The notes under the pieces were generated by a model that saw only the letters and a program-made list of their open reading frames with translations, ran no database searches and was not told the origin of the DNA. From Leptolyngbya sp. PCC 6406 (GTDB lineage: Bacteria; Cyanobacteriota; Cyanobacteriia; Phormidesmidales; Phormidesmidaceae), in contig NZ_KI913949.1 in assembly GCF_000332095.2 (NCBI RefSeq), forward strand, positions 2,396,512-2,460,511: DNA of 64,000 nucleotides, read 5' to 3'. The translations under genes and the position numbers were made by a program. Each line of letters opens with the position of its first letter. Within the stretch, counting starts at the first letter, position 1. Of this stretch, positions 63,131-64,000 are shown piece by piece.

Positions 63131-64000
63131 ATGAACCACGCGGATGTGATCATTGTCGGGGCGGGGGTTGTGGGTTTGGCCCTGGCCCGAGCGGCGGCGC
63201 GGCAAGGGTTACGGGTGATGGTGATGGAGCGCCATCCCCAGGCTACGGGGGCATCGATTCGGAATTTTGGCATGGTGTGGCCCATTGGTCAGCCTGAGGG
63301 GGTGCTGCGCGATCGCGCTTTGCGATCGCGGCAAATCTGGCTAGAGACAGCGGCGGCGGCGGGCTTCTCGGCGGATCCCATGGGCTCCCTGCACCTGGCC
63401 TATCGAGAGGATGAATGGGCGGTGCTAGAGGAATTTGTCGCCACCCACCCCGATCCGGAAACCCTGCGGCTACTCACTCCCGCAGAAACCTTAGCCAAGA
63501 GTCCGGCGGTGCGTCCCCAGGGCCTACTCGGTGCCCTCTGGAGCAGCACCGAAGTAATCGTGGATCCCCGTGAAGCCATTGTTAAACTGCCGGACTATTT
63601 GACGGACACCTATGGCGTTACCTTTCAGTTCAACACCGCCGTCACCCAGGTCAGTACCGGGCAGGTGGTGGCTGGGGGTAAAGTCTGGACCTGCGATCGC
63701 GTCCTGATTTGCAGTGGTGCAGACTTTGAAACCCTCTACCCAGACCACTATGCCGCCAGCGGCATCACCAAGGTAAAGCTGCAAATGCTCCGCACCGTTC
63801 CCCAGCCTCCGGGCTGGCGACTGGGGGCCGCCCTCTGCGGTGGTCTCACCCTCACCCACTACGGCTCCTTTGCCCATTGCCCCAGTCTCCCCGCCCTGAA
63901 GCAGCGCATCCAGGCAGAAACCCCCGAATTTCCCCGCTGGGGCATCCATGTCATGGTCTCCCAGAACGCCACGGGGGAACTGATTCTGGGGGATTCCCAC
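63131..64000 (+). CDS. FAD-dependent oxidoreductase (TIGR03364-like), incomplete at window end
   Basis: An uninterrupted frame of 290 codons runs from ATG 63131, after GGAGGGGG, to the end of the window. The N-terminus has the FAD-binding dinucleotide fold VIIVGAGVVGLALARAAARQG (G10, G12, G15) and then ASIRNFGMVWPIGQPEG, a pattern of the TIGR03364 group of D-amino-acid-oxidase-like enzymes that often accompany phosphonate metabolism genes. The substrate cannot be told from this part. Competing short frames on both strands are shadows. Confidence 0.88.
   Translation, partial: MNHADVIIVGAGVVGLALARAAARQGLRVMVMERHPQATGASIRNFGMVWPIGQPEGVLRDRALRSRQIWLETAAAAGFSADPMGSLHLAYREDEWAVLEEFVATHPDPETLRLLTPAETLAKSPAVRPQGLLGALWSSTEVIVDPREAIVKLPDYLTDTYGVTFQFNTAVTQVSTGQVVAGGKVWTCDRVLICSGADFETLYPDHYAASGITKVKLQMLRTVPQPPGWRLGAALCGGLTLTHYGSFAHCPSLPALKQRIQAETPEFPRWGIHVMVSQNATGELILGDSH

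Overview
The window looks like part of a cyanobacterial chromosome. The evidence is the many copies of the HIP1 palindrome GCGATCGC, Ser/Thr kinases fused to WD40 or TPR repeats, a caspase/STAND/WD40 protein, a giant Ser/Thr-kinase-plus-histidine-kinase sensor, and several families seen mostly in cyanobacteria (DUF2949, DUF4058, DUF2752, pentapeptide repeats, a PrcA-like protease). Most of it is GC-rich; the stretches around 14.8-23 kb, 32-39 kb and 52-63 kb are visibly more AT-rich. I cannot name the genus from sequence alone.

Layout. 0-8 kb: a zinc-ribbon/kinase/WD40 protein, an RNA m5C methyltransferase with a small transposon-like element in its stop codon, a Met-rich zinc-ribbon protein, a cytosine-deaminase-family enzyme with a changed specificity residue, a kinase/TPR protein and a retropepsin-like protease. 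8.3-12.6 kb: a caspase-STAND ATPase with 14 near-identical WD40 repeats, on the minus strand. 12.8-23.2 kb: an aldehyde dehydrogenase, a membrane histidine kinase and a 2370-residue multidomain sensor. 23.2-31.9 kb: DUF2752 protein, ABC ATPase, a 1256-residue subtilisin/CHAP/LysM/CHAP protein and two divergent PmbA/TldE-like genes.

32-39.3 kb is an accessory island: a small VOC-like protein, a methyltransferase ending inside a broken ISL3 element, a DUF559 nuclease with an unrecognised C-terminal domain, a TIGR02391 protein between two structured-RNA (group II intron-like) fragments, a VapBC pair, remnants of a second VapBC-like pair, a frameshifted DUF2442 gene and two MITE-like elements. 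39.4-52.2 kb is mostly housekeeping or conserved: a PrcA-like protease, a duplicated TPR lipoprotein-like secreted protein, tRNA-Pro(GGG), MazG, DUF4058, a single-domain RNase III, an hsdR remnant, DUF2949, DinB, pentapeptide protein, ribokinase and a CNT nucleoside transporter.

52.3-62.8 kb is a signalling block on the minus strand: four tightly packed sensor/response genes, three of which share an unassigned C-terminal domain of about 65 residues, preceded by a truncated IS630 transposase and a HisKA-EAL fusion. The window ends inside an FAD-dependent oxidoreductase gene. The main themes are multidomain signal transduction, surface or calcium-type proteolysis, nucleobase/nucleoside salvage, and turnover of small mobile elements.
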